Source of the DNA: Paludibacter sp.
Lineage (GTDB): Bacteria > Bacteroidota > Bacteroidia > Bacteroidales > Paludibacteraceae
DNA length: 64,000 nt
Direction: 5' to 3'
Assembly: GCA_028710895.1 (NCBI GenBank)
Contig: JAQTTH010000003.1
Coordinates: 62,001 to 126,000 of the forward strand
Shown: piece by piece, positions 27,115-35,667 of the stretch
How positions within the stretch are numbered: the first letter of the stretch is position 1
Layout of the letters: each line of letters begins with the position of its first letter
The notes under the pieces: generated by a model
What the model saw: only the letters and a program-made list of their open reading frames with translations
What the model was told of the DNA's origin: nothing
Database searches by the model: none
Made by a program: the position numbers and the translations under genes

Positions 27115-28095
27115 TTATTTTGCAAGCTTGTTCTCCGCACTTTTCTTGACAATTACTGACAGAACAATCGAAACAGTCAGTAACGTCACAATTACCCCCA
27201 ATGAAGCAAAATTGGATATATGAAATGCATATCCAAACTCATTGCAGAACTCATTGATACACATTTTGAAGCCAATAAATGTCAGGATTCCTGATAGCGC
27301 ATATTTGAGATAATGGAAATACTCCATAATGCCACTCAACGCAAAATAGAGCGACCTCAACCCCAGAATTGCAAAAATATTGGACGTGTAAACGATAAAA
27401 ATGTCTTTTGAGACTGATAACACGGCCGGAATAGAATCAACAGCAAAAATCAAATCAGATGCTTCGATTACTAATAATGCAATGAAAAATGGCGTGGCAT
27501 GAAGCAGTTTGACTTTTTTGTTGTCGCGGAGAACTTCTTTGCGCACAAAGAAATCTGGTTTGGACATGTCTTCAGTTATTGGAAAGACTTTTTTAAACCA
27601 ACGAATCATTACGTTATTGTTCGGATTGTAATCATCGTTTTCTTTTTCGAAAACCAACGAAATTCCTGTGTAGACCAGAAATGCTCCGAATAGGTACATA
27701 ATCCAGGCAAACTGTTGAATAAGTGCTACTCCGGCAAAAATAAACACAGCACGCATCACGATGGCTCCAATAATTCCCCAAAAAAGAATTTTATGTTGAA
27801 ATTTAGGATCAATCTTGAAGAAGCCGAAAATCATTATAAACACAAACAGGTTGTCGATACTGAGTGATTCCTCAATAAGATAACCGGTTAGGAATTCAAG
27901 TGCCTTTACTTTGCCTACCAGAAAATAAATTCCCAGATTGAAAATTATCGCCAAACCAATCCAAAAAGCACTCCAAATGAGAGCTTCTTTGACTTTTACT
28001 GCTTTGTTTTTTTTGTGAAAAACAAAGAGGTCGAGACACAGCATAACAATTACAAAAACAATAAATCCAATCCAAAAATTAATGCTTACGTCCAT
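27115..28095 (-). CDS. TerC/Alx-family integral membrane protein
   Basis: The 326-residue protein has about nine hydrophobic segments and the TerC-family motifs GYLIEESLSIDNLFVFIMIF and IEASDLIFAVDSIPAVLSVS, where the acidic residues within membrane helices are thought to bind metal. Members (Alx, TerC, MeeF/MeeY) are linked to manganese export, metallation of secreted proteins and alkaline or tellurite stress. It converges on the LuxR regulator gene with only 6 bases between stops and is divergent from an antiporter. No yybP-ykoY riboswitch was recognised upstream. Confidence 0.93.
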   Translation of the reverse strand: MDVSINFWIGFIVFVIVMLCLDLFVFHKKNKAVKVKEALIWSAFWIGLAIIFNLGIYFLVGKVKALEFLTGYLIEESLSIDNLFVFIMIFGFFKIDPKFQHKILFWGIIGAIVMRAVFIFAGVALIQQFAWIMYLFGAFLVYTGISLVFEKENDDYNPNNNVMIRWFKKVFPITEDMSKPDFFVRKEVLRDNKKVKLLHATPFFIALLVIEASDLIFAVDSIPAVLSVSKDIFIVYTSNIFAILGLRSLYFALSGIMEYFHYLKYALSGILTFIGFKMCINEFCNEFGYAFHISNFASLGVIVTLLTVSIVLSVIVKKSAENKLAK

Positions 28096-28126
28096 TTTGA
28101 TTTATAAAATTTAGATAATTTGCTCG

Positions 28127-28160
28127 CAAAATTATTCGTTAGGTCTAAAAACCTATGCAA
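28127..28160 (-). promoter_or_regulatory. Predicted promoter of the terC gene
   Basis: On the minus strand TAATTTTG (28134-28127) matches TAnnTTTG and TTTG (28160-28157) lies 22 bases upstream, close to the usual 19-21. The first arm of an inverted repeat (28135-28146) falls between the two boxes. Confidence 0.45.
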
Positions 28161-28215
28161 AGGAAATGAATAATATGGACATACACAATAATTTTCAGAT
28201 AACAGACCTAACGAA
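28135..28215. repeat. 12-bp inverted repeat in the terC / antiporter divergent region
   Basis: TTCGTTAGGTCT at 28135-28146 is repeated as its exact reverse complement at 28204-28215, with 57 bases between. The first arm overlaps the terC promoter. The second lies about 41 bases upstream of the antiporter -7 box. The layout suits paired binding sites of a shared regulator. Confidence 0.55.
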
Positions 28216-28256
28216 ATTATTATCAATCCAATAGAATTTACATTTCAAAAAATCAC

Positions 28257-28264
28257 TATCTTTG
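28257..28264 (+). promoter_or_regulatory. Predicted -7 element of the antiporter gene
   Basis: TATCTTTG is an exact match to the Bacteroidetes -7 consensus TAnnTTTG, followed by GCA as is common. It would give a leader of about 120 bases. No convincing -33 box is seen. Confidence 0.45.
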
Positions 28265-28391
28265 CAGTAAATTCATTGAATTTTTACAGTTCATTGAACT
28301 TTTCTGTTTAGAATACATTCTTTACAGTGTAAACTTAAAACTGTTCGTGATTCCCGAATAGTAAGTATGTGTTGAATTTAAATCACTGATC

Positions 28392-30764
28392 ATGCTAAAA
28401 ACACATCTCAAAACCTGGATTTTTTACATTTTGATGTTAGCTTTGTTCAGCATCTTTACATACATTTTGTTCGATAAAGCAAGTGGATTTCAGGCACATG
28501 TTGCTAATAAACTAACAGATTCGAGTCATAGCCTATCTTTAGGGAACTTTCACTTGTTTAAGCTTTCGATACTGAATAACATTGCCGAGCCGGCAGCCAT
28601 GTTGTTGCTTCAGATTATCTCCATTCTTCTTGTTTCACGTCTTTTTGGGTTTTTGTTTGCCAAAATCGGGCAACCAACCGTTATTGGAGAAATTCTTGCT
28701 GGTATTGTCCTGGGACCTTCATTGCTTGGTTATTTCTATCCTGATGCATTCCATTTTCTTTTTGCTGCCAAGTCGCTGGGTAATTTGTATATTCTGAGTC
28801 AGGTAGGGCTTATTCTGTTTATGTTCACCATTGGCATGGAGCTGAATATAAACACATTGAAAGAAAAAATTGGAGTAACTTATGTCATCAGTCACGCCAG
28901 TATTATTATCCCTTATTTTCTGGGAATGCTACTTGCTTTTTTTGTTTATCAGGAATTTGCCGCTTCGCACACCGATTTCCTTTCCTTTGCATTATTTATT
29001 GGCATATCCATGAGTATAACGGCTTTCCCGGTGTTAGCCCGCATTGTACAGGAGAAGGGATTGTCAAAAACTCACCTGGGAACAATTGCTATTGCCAGCG
29101 CTGCTAACGATGATGTTACTGCCTGGTGTATTTTGGCTGCTGTTATCGCCATTGCCAAAACCGGTAGTTTTGTTAGCTCTTTGTATACCATTTTGTTTGC
29201 GGTTATTTATGTGGGAGTAATGTTGCTGCTTGTGCGCCCATTTTTAAAACGCGTTGGCGAAATTTACAGCAACAGTGAAGTGTTGAATAAAAGCATAGTT
29301 GCATTTTTATTGTTGATACTGATACTTTCGGCCTGGCTAACTCAGGTAATTGGTATTCATGCGCTTTTTGGAGCATTTTTGGCAGGAGTTGTAATGCCTC
29401 AACTTCCGAACTTCCGCAAACTCATTATTGAGAAAATTGAAGATGTTTCAGTTACGCTACTTTTACCATTATTTTTTGTATTTACCGGCTTACGAACAGA
29501 AATCGGGCTGCTGAATACACCCTATTTATGGAGTATTTGCGCACTATTTATTTTTGTGGCGGTGGCTGGGAAATTCGCCGGAGGTGCTTTTACCGCCAAA
29601 ATCCTGGGCGAAACCTGGAAAGATAGTTTGTCCATTGGTGTGTTGATGAATACGCGCGGATTGATGGAACTTATCGTACTGAATATCGGTTATGAAATGG
29701 GTATTCTACCTCCGTCGATATTTGTTATGTTGGTGATAATGGCTTTAGTAACAACTTTCATGACTACACCGGCATTATCGGTTATCAACAGGCTTTTCCC
29801 CGAAAAAGATGTAGAAAAGGAATATATAATTCAGCAAACGCAAGGTATTTTCAAAGCACTTATTGCCTTGGGCAATCCCGAAAATGGTAAAACATTGCTT
29901 AATGTTGCCAAAACAGTACTCGATGGAACCAAGAATAGTTTGGCAGTAACTGTGTTGCACATCACTCCCGGTACCGATACAAATCCAATTTACGGTGAAC
30001 AGTTTTCGGTAGACAGTTTTAAGGGGGTGAACGATGAAGCTGAAGTACTGAAAATTCCTGTTGAGAATGAGTACAAAGTGATGGATAATATTGAGTCGGG
30101 AATCGTCAAATCAGTTAATTACAATAACTTTGACTTTTTGTTGGTTGGTGCCGGTGTTTCGTTGTCTGGAATTCCTTTCTTTAAAGAAACCAAGATTTTT
30201 GGTAATATTGTTTGGCTAAACCGGATTATCAATAAGATATCTCAAAAACAAGCTTTCTTTTATCCGGGAACACTTATCAAAGATAAAACGCGCTATTTCA
30301 TTGAAAACAGTAATTGTAGTGTCGGTGTGTTTGTGAATCGTGGTTTTACAGCCATAACTACCACCGTGGTTTTATTGAATCAGGAATCGGATGAGTTTTT
30401 GCTTCGTTATGCGCGCCGTTTGATGAAAAATAACAGCGACGTCAGTATTCAAATTTTGGATATTAACAAATTGTACTCAAATTGTGATCCGATTCGAAAA
30501 GCTGTCGATGATTTGAAAGCACAATTCCCGAATTCAGTAAAAATGACCCGTAGCAGTAAAATAAGTACCGGTTTCTTGGCAAAACATAGTTTTATGCTAA
30601 TCAGTTATCAAACCTGGAATACACTTTCTGCATCAGAAAACCGGGAATTGATTCATATTCCTTCAACCTTGATTATCAACAAAAAAGTAAGCCGTTTTCA
30701 TACCGGAACACGCAATAAAATAGTTACGAATGTATCGATTGATCCTGTTTCAGAGAGCTTGTAG
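28392..30764 (+). CDS. CPA2-family cation:proton antiporter with C-terminal regulatory domain
   Basis: The 790-residue protein has an N-terminal hydrophobic segment (about 11-27) and a CPA2 antiporter core of about twelve membrane helices (about 60-460). Core motifs are IGQPTVIGEILAGIVLGPS, FMFTIGMELN and the ion-binding ASAANDDVTAW. The soluble C-terminal half (about 480-790) has an alpha/beta repeat reminiscent of a universal-stress-protein fold. It probably exchanges Na+ or K+ for protons. The neighbouring TerC gene, also linked to pH and metal stress, is divergent and may share control through the inverted repeat. Confidence 0.9.
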   Translation: MLKTHLKTWIFYILMLALFSIFTYILFDKASGFQAHVANKLTDSSHSLSLGNFHLFKLSILNNIAEPAAMLLLQIISILLVSRLFGFLFAKIGQPTVIGEILAGIVLGPSLLGYFYPDAFHFLFAAKSLGNLYILSQVGLILFMFTIGMELNINTLKEKIGVTYVISHASIIIPYFLGMLLAFFVYQEFAASHTDFLSFALFIGISMSITAFPVLARIVQEKGLSKTHLGTIAIASAANDDVTAWCILAAVIAIAKTGSFVSSLYTILFAVIYVGVMLLLVRPFLKRVGEIYSNSEVLNKSIVAFLLLILILSAWLTQVIGIHALFGAFLAGVVMPQLPNFRKLIIEKIEDVSVTLLLPLFFVFTGLRTEIGLLNTPYLWSICALFIFVAVAGKFAGGAFTAKILGETWKDSLSIGVLMNTRGLMELIVLNIGYEMGILPPSIFVMLVIMALVTTFMTTPALSVINRLFPEKDVEKEYIIQQTQGIFKALIALGNPENGKTLLNVAKTVLDGTKNSLAVTVLHITPGTDTNPIYGEQFSVDSFKGVNDEAEVLKIPVENEYKVMDNIESGIVKSVNYNNFDFLLVGAGVSLSGIPFFKETKIFGNIVWLNRIINKISQKQAFFYPGTLIKDKTRYFIENSNCSVGVFVNRGFTAITTTVVLLNQESDEFLLRYARRLMKNNSDVSIQILDINKLYSNCDPIRKAVDDLKAQFPNSVKMTRSSKISTGFLAKHSFMLISYQTWNTLSASENRELIHIPSTLIINKKVSRFHTGTRNKIVTNVSIDPVSESL

Positions 30765-30781
30765 CTAATTCAGTTTTGCAA

Positions 30782-30814
30782 AAAAAGGTCGTCTTAATCA
30801 AGACGACCTTTTTA
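30782..30814. terminator. Bidirectional terminator between antiporter and thiL
   Basis: A perfect 14-bp stem (30782-30795 with 30800-30813) with a 4-base loop has T5 on the plus strand and T-rich sequence on the minus strand. It can serve both converging genes. Confidence 0.85.
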
Positions 30815-30847
30815 TTTGAAATATAATTCATTTTTAATTATCAACTG

Positions 30848-31873
30848 TCAACTCAAAGAGTTCCATCCCTGTGCCTGCAATTCTATTTCTTCGCCTTCGC
30901 GGCCTACCAATTGAAGTCCCAATTCAGGTTTAGTCATATGTCCAACAATGGCAATTCCTTCCATTGTAACAATCTTGTCGTAATCTTCAAGCGAAGCTGT
31001 GAAAAGCAATTCGTAATCTTCTCCACCATTCAAAGCTGCTGTTACAATGTTCATATTCAACTCTTCAGCCATTACTACTGCCTGATAATTAATCGGAATT
31101 TTATCTTCGTACACACGACAACCGGTTTTGCTTTGAGAGCAGATATGCATTAATTCCGACGAAAGACCATCCGAAATATCCATCATAGCTGTTGGAACAA
31201 TCCCTTTTGTTTTCAATAGTTCAACAATATCTTTGCGGGCTTCAGGTTTCAATTGTCGCTGAAGGATGTAATCGCGCCCTTCAAAATCCGGTTGGGCTTC
31301 ATCATTCGCCGCAAAAACAATTTTTTCCCTTTCCAGCAATTGCAGACCCATATAAGCTGAGCCTAAATCACCCGAAACGCAGATTAAGTCGGTTTGTCCG
31401 GCACCGTTGCGGTATACTGTTTTTCCCTCTTCGCCTTCGCCAATGCAGGTGATGCTAATGGCTAAACCTGTAAGAGAAGCTGAGGTATCACCACCAATCA
31501 AATCAACCCCGTATTTTTCGCAGGCAAGTTGAATACCGGCATATAATTGCTCCAGATCTTCCACTGAAAAGCGCTTTGAAATGCCCAGTGACACAGTCAT
31601 TTGCTTTGGACTACCATTCATGGCATATATATCAGAAAAATTCACCACAGCGGCTTTATAGCCCAAATGCATCAATGGCACGTAAACCAAATCGAAATGA
31701 ATGCCTTCGAGTAGCAAATCGGTAGTTACAAGCACTTGTTTATTGCTATAATTCAGCACTGCTGCGTCATCTCCAATCCCTTTTTGAGTCGATGGATTTT
31801 CAATTTTGAATTTTTCAGTCAAATGCTTTATTAATCCAAATTCACCGTAAGTTGATATTTCTGTTCGTTGCAT
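30848..31873 (-). CDS. thiL: Thiamine-monophosphate kinase
   Basis: The 341-residue protein shows the ThiL order of motifs: GEFGLIKHLTEKF at the start, GIGDDAAVL for the metal/ATP site, VTTDLLLEGIHFD, KAAVVNFSDIYAMNG, LIGGDTSAS and MDISDGLSSELMHI. It phosphorylates thiamine monophosphate to thiamine diphosphate with ATP. Length is normal for the family. It follows rpiB on the same strand but a hairpin lies between them, so co-transcription is uncertain. No TPP riboswitch is seen in the gap. Confidence 0.95.
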   Translation of the reverse strand: MQRTEISTYGEFGLIKHLTEKFKIENPSTQKGIGDDAAVLNYSNKQVLVTTDLLLEGIHFDLVYVPLMHLGYKAAVVNFSDIYAMNGSPKQMTVSLGISKRFSVEDLEQLYAGIQLACEKYGVDLIGGDTSASLTGLAISITCIGEGEEGKTVYRNGAGQTDLICVSGDLGSAYMGLQLLEREKIVFAANDEAQPDFEGRDYILQRQLKPEARKDIVELLKTKGIVPTAMMDISDGLSSELMHICSQSKTGCRVYEDKIPINYQAVVMAEELNMNIVTAALNGGEDYELLFTASLEDYDKIVTMEGIAIVGHMTKPELGLQLVGREGEEIELQAQGWNSLS

Positions 31874-31889
31874 GTTTGTTTAAAAATGA

Positions 31890-31922
31890 AACTTTTCCAA
31901 AGCATCATACTTTGGAAAAGTT
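31890..31922 (-). terminator. Hairpin between rpiB and thiL
   Basis: A perfect 13-bp stem (31890-31902 with 31910-31922) with a 7-base loop lies between the two minus-strand genes and ends just before thiL. Its arms AACTTTTCCAAAG and CTTTGGAAAAGTT are very similar to those of the hairpin at 61039-61071. Confidence 0.55.
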
Positions 31923-31979
31923 GTTTTGTGAGAATTTTCTCAAATTATACTAATCGTAAGCTTTTTTTAAATCAGTATG

Positions 31980-32435
31980 TTAATGAACATCATTCATTTT
32001 GTCGATACGGCGTTGGTGACGACCGCCTTCGAATTCCGACATGAAAAACACTTCAATAATATCCAATGCCTCTGATTCTGTAATAAAGCGTGCAGGCAAT
32101 GAAAGAACGTTTGCATCATTGTGCTGACGGGCAAGTGCTGCAATTTCGGCTTTCCAACACAAAGCAGCACGTATGCCTAAATGCTTGTTTAGCACCATGC
32201 TAATTCCGTTTCCGGTACCACAAATAGAAATCCCAAAATCGAACTCACCGCGTTTGATAGCTCCTGCCATAGGATGAGCATAATCCGGATAATCTGAACT
32301 TTCTGACGAAAATGCACCGAAGTCTTTCAATTCTTTAACTTCTTCTCCTTCGAGAAATTCTACAATCTTAAGTTTTAGCTCGTAACCGGCATGATCGTTA
32401 CAGATAGCAATCCGTAGGTTTTTGTAAGGATTCAT
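31980..32435 (-). CDS. rpiB: Ribose-5-phosphate isomerase B
   Basis: The 151-residue protein has the RpiB/LacAB fold signatures IAICNDHAGYELK near the start, the catalytic-loop segment SICGTGNGISM with Cys72 as the expected base, and KHLGIRAALCW. It interconverts ribose-5-phosphate and ribulose-5-phosphate in the pentose phosphate pathway. The C-terminus ends HQRRIDKMNDVH, of the usual length. It is transcribed toward thiL. Confidence 0.95.
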   Translation of the reverse strand: MNPYKNLRIAICNDHAGYELKLKIVEFLEGEEVKELKDFGAFSSESSDYPDYAHPMAGAIKRGEFDFGISICGTGNGISMVLNKHLGIRAALCWKAEIAALARQHNDANVLSLPARFITESEALDIIEVFFMSEFEGGRHQRRIDKMNDVH

Positions 32436-32705
32436 AAGCGTGTTTTTTTTGATTTATCTGCAAAAATAAAAATTAATTTTCAACTATCAGGCAATTTGTT
32501 GATTTCAGTTACTTTTTTGTTTGAAATCATTTCAAATCTTGTATAATTATTACTTTTTCAAGATGTAGGATTTACAAGTAAATGTTCAATAAATTGATTT
32601 TTTTAGTGGGAATAATCTCCTTTAGAATAAAGTTATTTAAAAAGTTTAGTGTATTTGCTCTTGATTCTAAATGGTTTGATTCAAAAAGCGACATAAATGA
32701 ATATA

Positions 32706-32739
32706 TTGTATCATTATAATGTAAAAATTACTATATTTG
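32706..32739 (+). promoter_or_regulatory. Promoter of the ATP-grasp operon
   Basis: TATATTTG at 32732-32739 is an exact -7 match and TTG at 32706-32708 lies 23 bases upstream, slightly longer than the ideal spacing. Transcription would start near 32745, giving a leader of about 90 bases. Confidence 0.5.
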
Positions 32740-32752
32740 CATTATAATGATA
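32709..32752. promoter_or_regulatory. Paired palindromic operators flanking the -7 box
   Basis: The perfect 10-bp palindrome CATTATAATG occurs twice, at 32712-32721 and 32740-32749, with centres 28 bases apart. Together with flanking bases they form a 13-bp inverted repeat (32709-32721 with 32740-32752). One copy lies between the -33 and -7 boxes and the other covers the predicted start site, as expected of a repressor site. The A+T-rich dyad recalls Fur/PerR-type boxes, but the match is not good enough to name the regulator. Confidence 0.6.
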
Positions 32753-32836
32753 TTTTAAAATAAAATATTGTTACATATTAATTCAAAAATAAGGTATATT
32801 GTAGCAAAAAGATTGTAAAACTAAAAAAGACATTAC

Positions 32837-34153
32837 ATGTATTCACTTGTCAAGCAAAAAGACACCGTAAACAAATGGATGGAGCGATTCGGTGTCCGTT
32901 TCGGAATTTATAAGAGCGGAAACTTTCACGAACAACTTTTCCCTTTCGATCCTATTCCAAGGGTTATTAGTCACAAGGACTGGGTAGAAATTGAAGCCGG
33001 ATTGATTCAGCGTGTGAATGCGCTCAACATGTTTCTGGAAGACGTTTATAACGACAAAAGCATTGTAAAAGCCGGTATTATACCCGAAGAGTTTATTTAT
33101 TCGTCGAGTGGGTATATGGCACAATGTGAGGGAATTACTCCTTCTAAAAAGATATTTTCGCATATCTCGGGAATTGATTTGGTGCAGGCAAAAGATGGGA
33201 AATGGATAGTGCTGGAAGATAATTTACGAATTCCGTCAGGGGCATCGTACCCCATGATTGCCAGAACGATAACCCGTAAAGTGTCGCCGGAGACATTCAA
33301 AGAAAATGCTGTTTTCGATAATCGGAACTATTCAACATTGATTCGGAAAGCCATGGATCATGTAAATGTAGACAATGGTTTACAGGTGATTCTGACTCCG
33401 GGGCGCTATAACTCAGCTTATTTTGAGCATTCATATTTAGCTGAGAAAGCAGGAGTTATTCTGGCTTTTGCCGATGATCTGATAGTGGAAAATGACACGG
33501 TTTATTACAAAGGACTGTTTGATAAGCGCGAACGTGTTGGCGTGATTTATCGCCGTATTTCCGACGAATATCTTGATCCACTGGCATTTGAAAGCACTTC
33601 ATTACTAGGCGTTCCAAACCTAATGCGGGCTTATGCCAAAGGCAATGTGGCGATAATGAATGCGTTGGGAAATGGTGTGGCCGACGATAAGGGAATATAT
33701 TATTTTGTACCAAAAATGGTAGAGTACTATTTGGGTGAAAAAGCCATCTTGCAAAATGCACCGACGTATCTGCCTTATTTCGAAGAAGATAAGAAATATG
33801 TTCTTGAAAATTTGAAAACCTTGGTAATCAAAGATGTTGCTGAAGCCGGTGGTTACGGAGTGATGTTTGGTCGTGAAATGAACGATGAGCAATTGGCCAA
33901 CATTAAACACCTGATTGAAACCGAACCGCGTCGTTGGATTGCTCAGGAAGTTATTGATTTTATCGACTTAGAAATAATGGAAGGCGAGGAACGCATTTAC
34001 CGGAAAGCTGATTTACGTGCCTTTGTTATTAGCGAAGCCGAAACTAAAGTTTGGCACAGCGGACTGACCCGATACACACGAAGTCCAACTTCGTTTATTG
34101 TAAACTCGTCGCAGGGCGGTGGGTTTAAAGACACCTGGATAATGAAAAAATAA
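32837..34153 (+). CDS. Circularly permuted type 2 ATP-grasp protein (predicted amidoligase)
   Basis: The 438-residue protein matches the circularly permuted ATP-grasp family. Conserved segments are WIVLEDNLRIPSGASYPM, GNVAIMNALGNGVADDKGIY, VIKDVAEAGGYGVMFG, KADLRAFVI and SSQGGGFKDTW. ATP-grasp enzymes activate a carboxylate as acyl phosphate and join it to an amine. Comparative genomics predicted this family to be an amide- or peptide-bond-forming enzyme working with alpha-E and transglutaminase proteins, and the true substrate is not known to me. It is slightly shorter than the roughly 470-480 residues I recall as common. It is the first gene of a five-gene operon with its own promoter and no signal peptide, so it acts in the cytoplasm. 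Confidence 0.9.
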   Translation: MYSLVKQKDTVNKWMERFGVRFGIYKSGNFHEQLFPFDPIPRVISHKDWVEIEAGLIQRVNALNMFLEDVYNDKSIVKAGIIPEEFIYSSSGYMAQCEGITPSKKIFSHISGIDLVQAKDGKWIVLEDNLRIPSGASYPMIARTITRKVSPETFKENAVFDNRNYSTLIRKAMDHVNVDNGLQVILTPGRYNSAYFEHSYLAEKAGVILAFADDLIVENDTVYYKGLFDKRERVGVIYRRISDEYLDPLAFESTSLLGVPNLMRAYAKGNVAIMNALGNGVADDKGIYYFVPKMVEYYLGEKAILQNAPTYLPYFEEDKKYVLENLKTLVIKDVAEAGGYGVMFGREMNDEQLANIKHLIETEPRRWIAQEVIDFIDLEIMEGEERIYRKADLRAFVISEAETKVWHSGLTRYTRSPTSFIVNSSQGGGFKDTWIMKK

Positions 34154-34183
34154 AATACATAAAATGATAAAAACTAACAGATT

Positions 34184-34879
34184 ATGCAAACATTAACCGC
34201 AACAAAAATAAATTCTGGCATCTCGTCGGCAAAGGCAAACCGCCTGTATTGGTTGGGAAGATATGCCGAGCGCGTTTACCTGACACTTCACATGCTTCGA
34301 AAACATTTCGATTTAATGATTGACGAAGATAAAGATTCTTATATCTCTTTTTGTACCAAAATGGGAATTGAGAATAAGTATACTTCGGCTGATGATTTTA
34401 CAAAACGGTATTTGTTCGATTGCTCAAATCCGGAATCAGTGATTAATATGCTTGAGCGGGTGAAAGATAACGCCATGATGCTTCGCGAAGAGATTATGAC
34501 TGAAACACTTTGCTACATTGAACTCAGTATTGCCCATATGAACAAGCCGGAAGTGCAAAATAAAGGGATTGAAGGCTTGCAACGGATTACCGATTATATG
34601 TTGGCCTTTTGGGGTTCGATTGATGAGCGTATAGTAAATAATCAAATCCGCCACTCCATCAAGTTTGGGAAATACCTTGAAAGTCTGGATCTGCATATTC
34701 GTTTCGACTACCAATTCAACCGGGTTGAAGAGATTTTTGCACGAATGCTGCATTCTGTTGAACAAGAGTGCTATATTTGCGATGAGTTGACTTTACTAAC
34801 CCTAAAGCAACATATGACATTTGATGATTATAAAAATATAGGTGTGTTACAACTGATAAACAGTCTGTTTCGCTCCTGA
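34184..34879 (+). CDS. Alpha-E domain protein (DUF403)
   Basis: This 231-residue, almost entirely alpha-helical protein carries the family hallmark KANRLYWLGRYAERVYLTLH near the N-terminus and NRVEEIFARMLHSVEQE toward the end. Alpha-E proteins nearly always accompany circularly permuted ATP-grasp proteins, and their biochemical role is not established. Many relatives are about 300 residues, so this is a short form. It starts 30 bases after the ATP-grasp stop and lies 8 bases before the transglutaminase gene. Confidence 0.88.
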   Translation: MQTLTATKINSGISSAKANRLYWLGRYAERVYLTLHMLRKHFDLMIDEDKDSYISFCTKMGIENKYTSADDFTKRYLFDCSNPESVINMLERVKDNAMMLREEIMTETLCYIELSIAHMNKPEVQNKGIEGLQRITDYMLAFWGSIDERIVNNQIRHSIKFGKYLESLDLHIRFDYQFNRVEEIFARMLHSVEQECYICDELTLLTLKQHMTFDDYKNIGVLQLINSLFRS

Positions 34880-34887
34880 CAATTAAG

Positions 34888-35667
34888 ATGATAAAACTAA
34901 AATACAGTTACAAGACCAGAATAACTTTTAGCGAAAACGTATATCGTCATCACTTTTTATTGAGGTGTACTCCCAGTATATTTGATTTTCAGAAAATTAT
35001 TGAAGAAAAATGTGTTATTATGCCCAATGGTACAGTAACTGTGGGGCGTGATAGTTTTGGCAATTTGATTCGCAATGGATATATTGGCGATTACCACAAT
35101 TATTTTGAATTCGAAGCCACGGGAATTGTGGAGCAGACATATTACTGTATTGAAGAAAAGCTGAATCCCTTGTATCTTTATCCGTCCAAATATACTCAGC
35201 CCATGAAAGATATTCAAAAGCTACTCGATGGTGTAACATTACCTCCCGAAGCTACTACGCTGGAGAAGGTAGTTCTGCTGTCTGCGGAATTGCGTAAGTT
35301 TCTGGCGTACGAATCCGGGGTGACATCCATTCAAACAACTGCAGAAGAGGCGCTTGTAATTGGCAAAGGTGTGTGTCAGGATTTTTCGCACATACTCATT
35401 GCGCTTTGTAGGAAAAATGGCATTCCGGCACGATATGTCAGCGGGTTTATGAAGGGTGAAGGTTTTACCCATGCCTGGATTGAGTATTATGAAAATGGTG
35501 TTTGGTACGGTTTTGACCCTACTCATGACCGTTGTATCGAAACCGGCTACATAAAAATTGCACACGGCAGAGATTATTCGGATTGTGCATTGGATAAAGG
35601 TGTATTTTCAGGTCTGGCACAACAAAAATTAGAAGTATTTTTAAAAGTTGAAGAACAGCAACAATGA
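34888..35667 (+). CDS. Cytoplasmic transglutaminase-like cysteine protease
   Basis: The 259-residue protein has the N-terminal beta-rich extension of bacterial transglutaminase-like proteins and then the papain-like core. The catalytic triad is visible as Cys163 (GKGVCQDFSHI), His195 (FTHAWIEYY) and Asp210 (YGFDPTHDR). No signal peptide is present. In gene clusters with ATP-grasp and alpha-E proteins such enzymes are predicted to be peptidases that remove or transfer the ligated group. It overlaps the next gene by 4 bases (ATGA), so translation is coupled. Confidence 0.9.
   Translation: MIKLKYSYKTRITFSENVYRHHFLLRCTPSIFDFQKIIEEKCVIMPNGTVTVGRDSFGNLIRNGYIGDYHNYFEFEATGIVEQTYYCIEEKLNPLYLYPSKYTQPMKDIQKLLDGVTLPPEATTLEKVVLLSAELRKFLAYESGVTSIQTTAEEALVIGKGVCQDFSHILIALCRKNGIPARYVSGFMKGEGFTHAWIEYYENGVWYGFDPTHDRCIETGYIKIAHGRDYSDCALDKGVFSGLAQQKLEVFLKVEEQQQ

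Larger units (their letters stand above)
32436..32836. promoter_or_regulatory. Long intergenic region between rpiB and the ATP-grasp operon
   Basis: These 401 bases are extremely A+T-rich and contain no gene. On the minus strand TATTTTTG (32468-32461) with TTG near 32494-32492 could be the rpiB promoter. On the plus strand the operon promoter and its flanking palindromes lie at 32706-32752. The middle (about 32500-32700) shows nothing recognisable. Confidence 0.5.

Noticed and set aside
28096-28391. yybP-ykoY manganese riboswitch upstream of terC
   Set aside because: The conserved riboswitch core was not found and the leader predicted from the promoter is too short.
31874-31979. TPP riboswitch before thiL
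   Set aside because: The gap contains only a simple hairpin and no THI-box sequence.
32709-32752. Naming the palindromes as Fur or PerR boxes
   Set aside because: Only part of each consensus matches and A+T-rich dyads are common here; no Fur-family gene is in the window.
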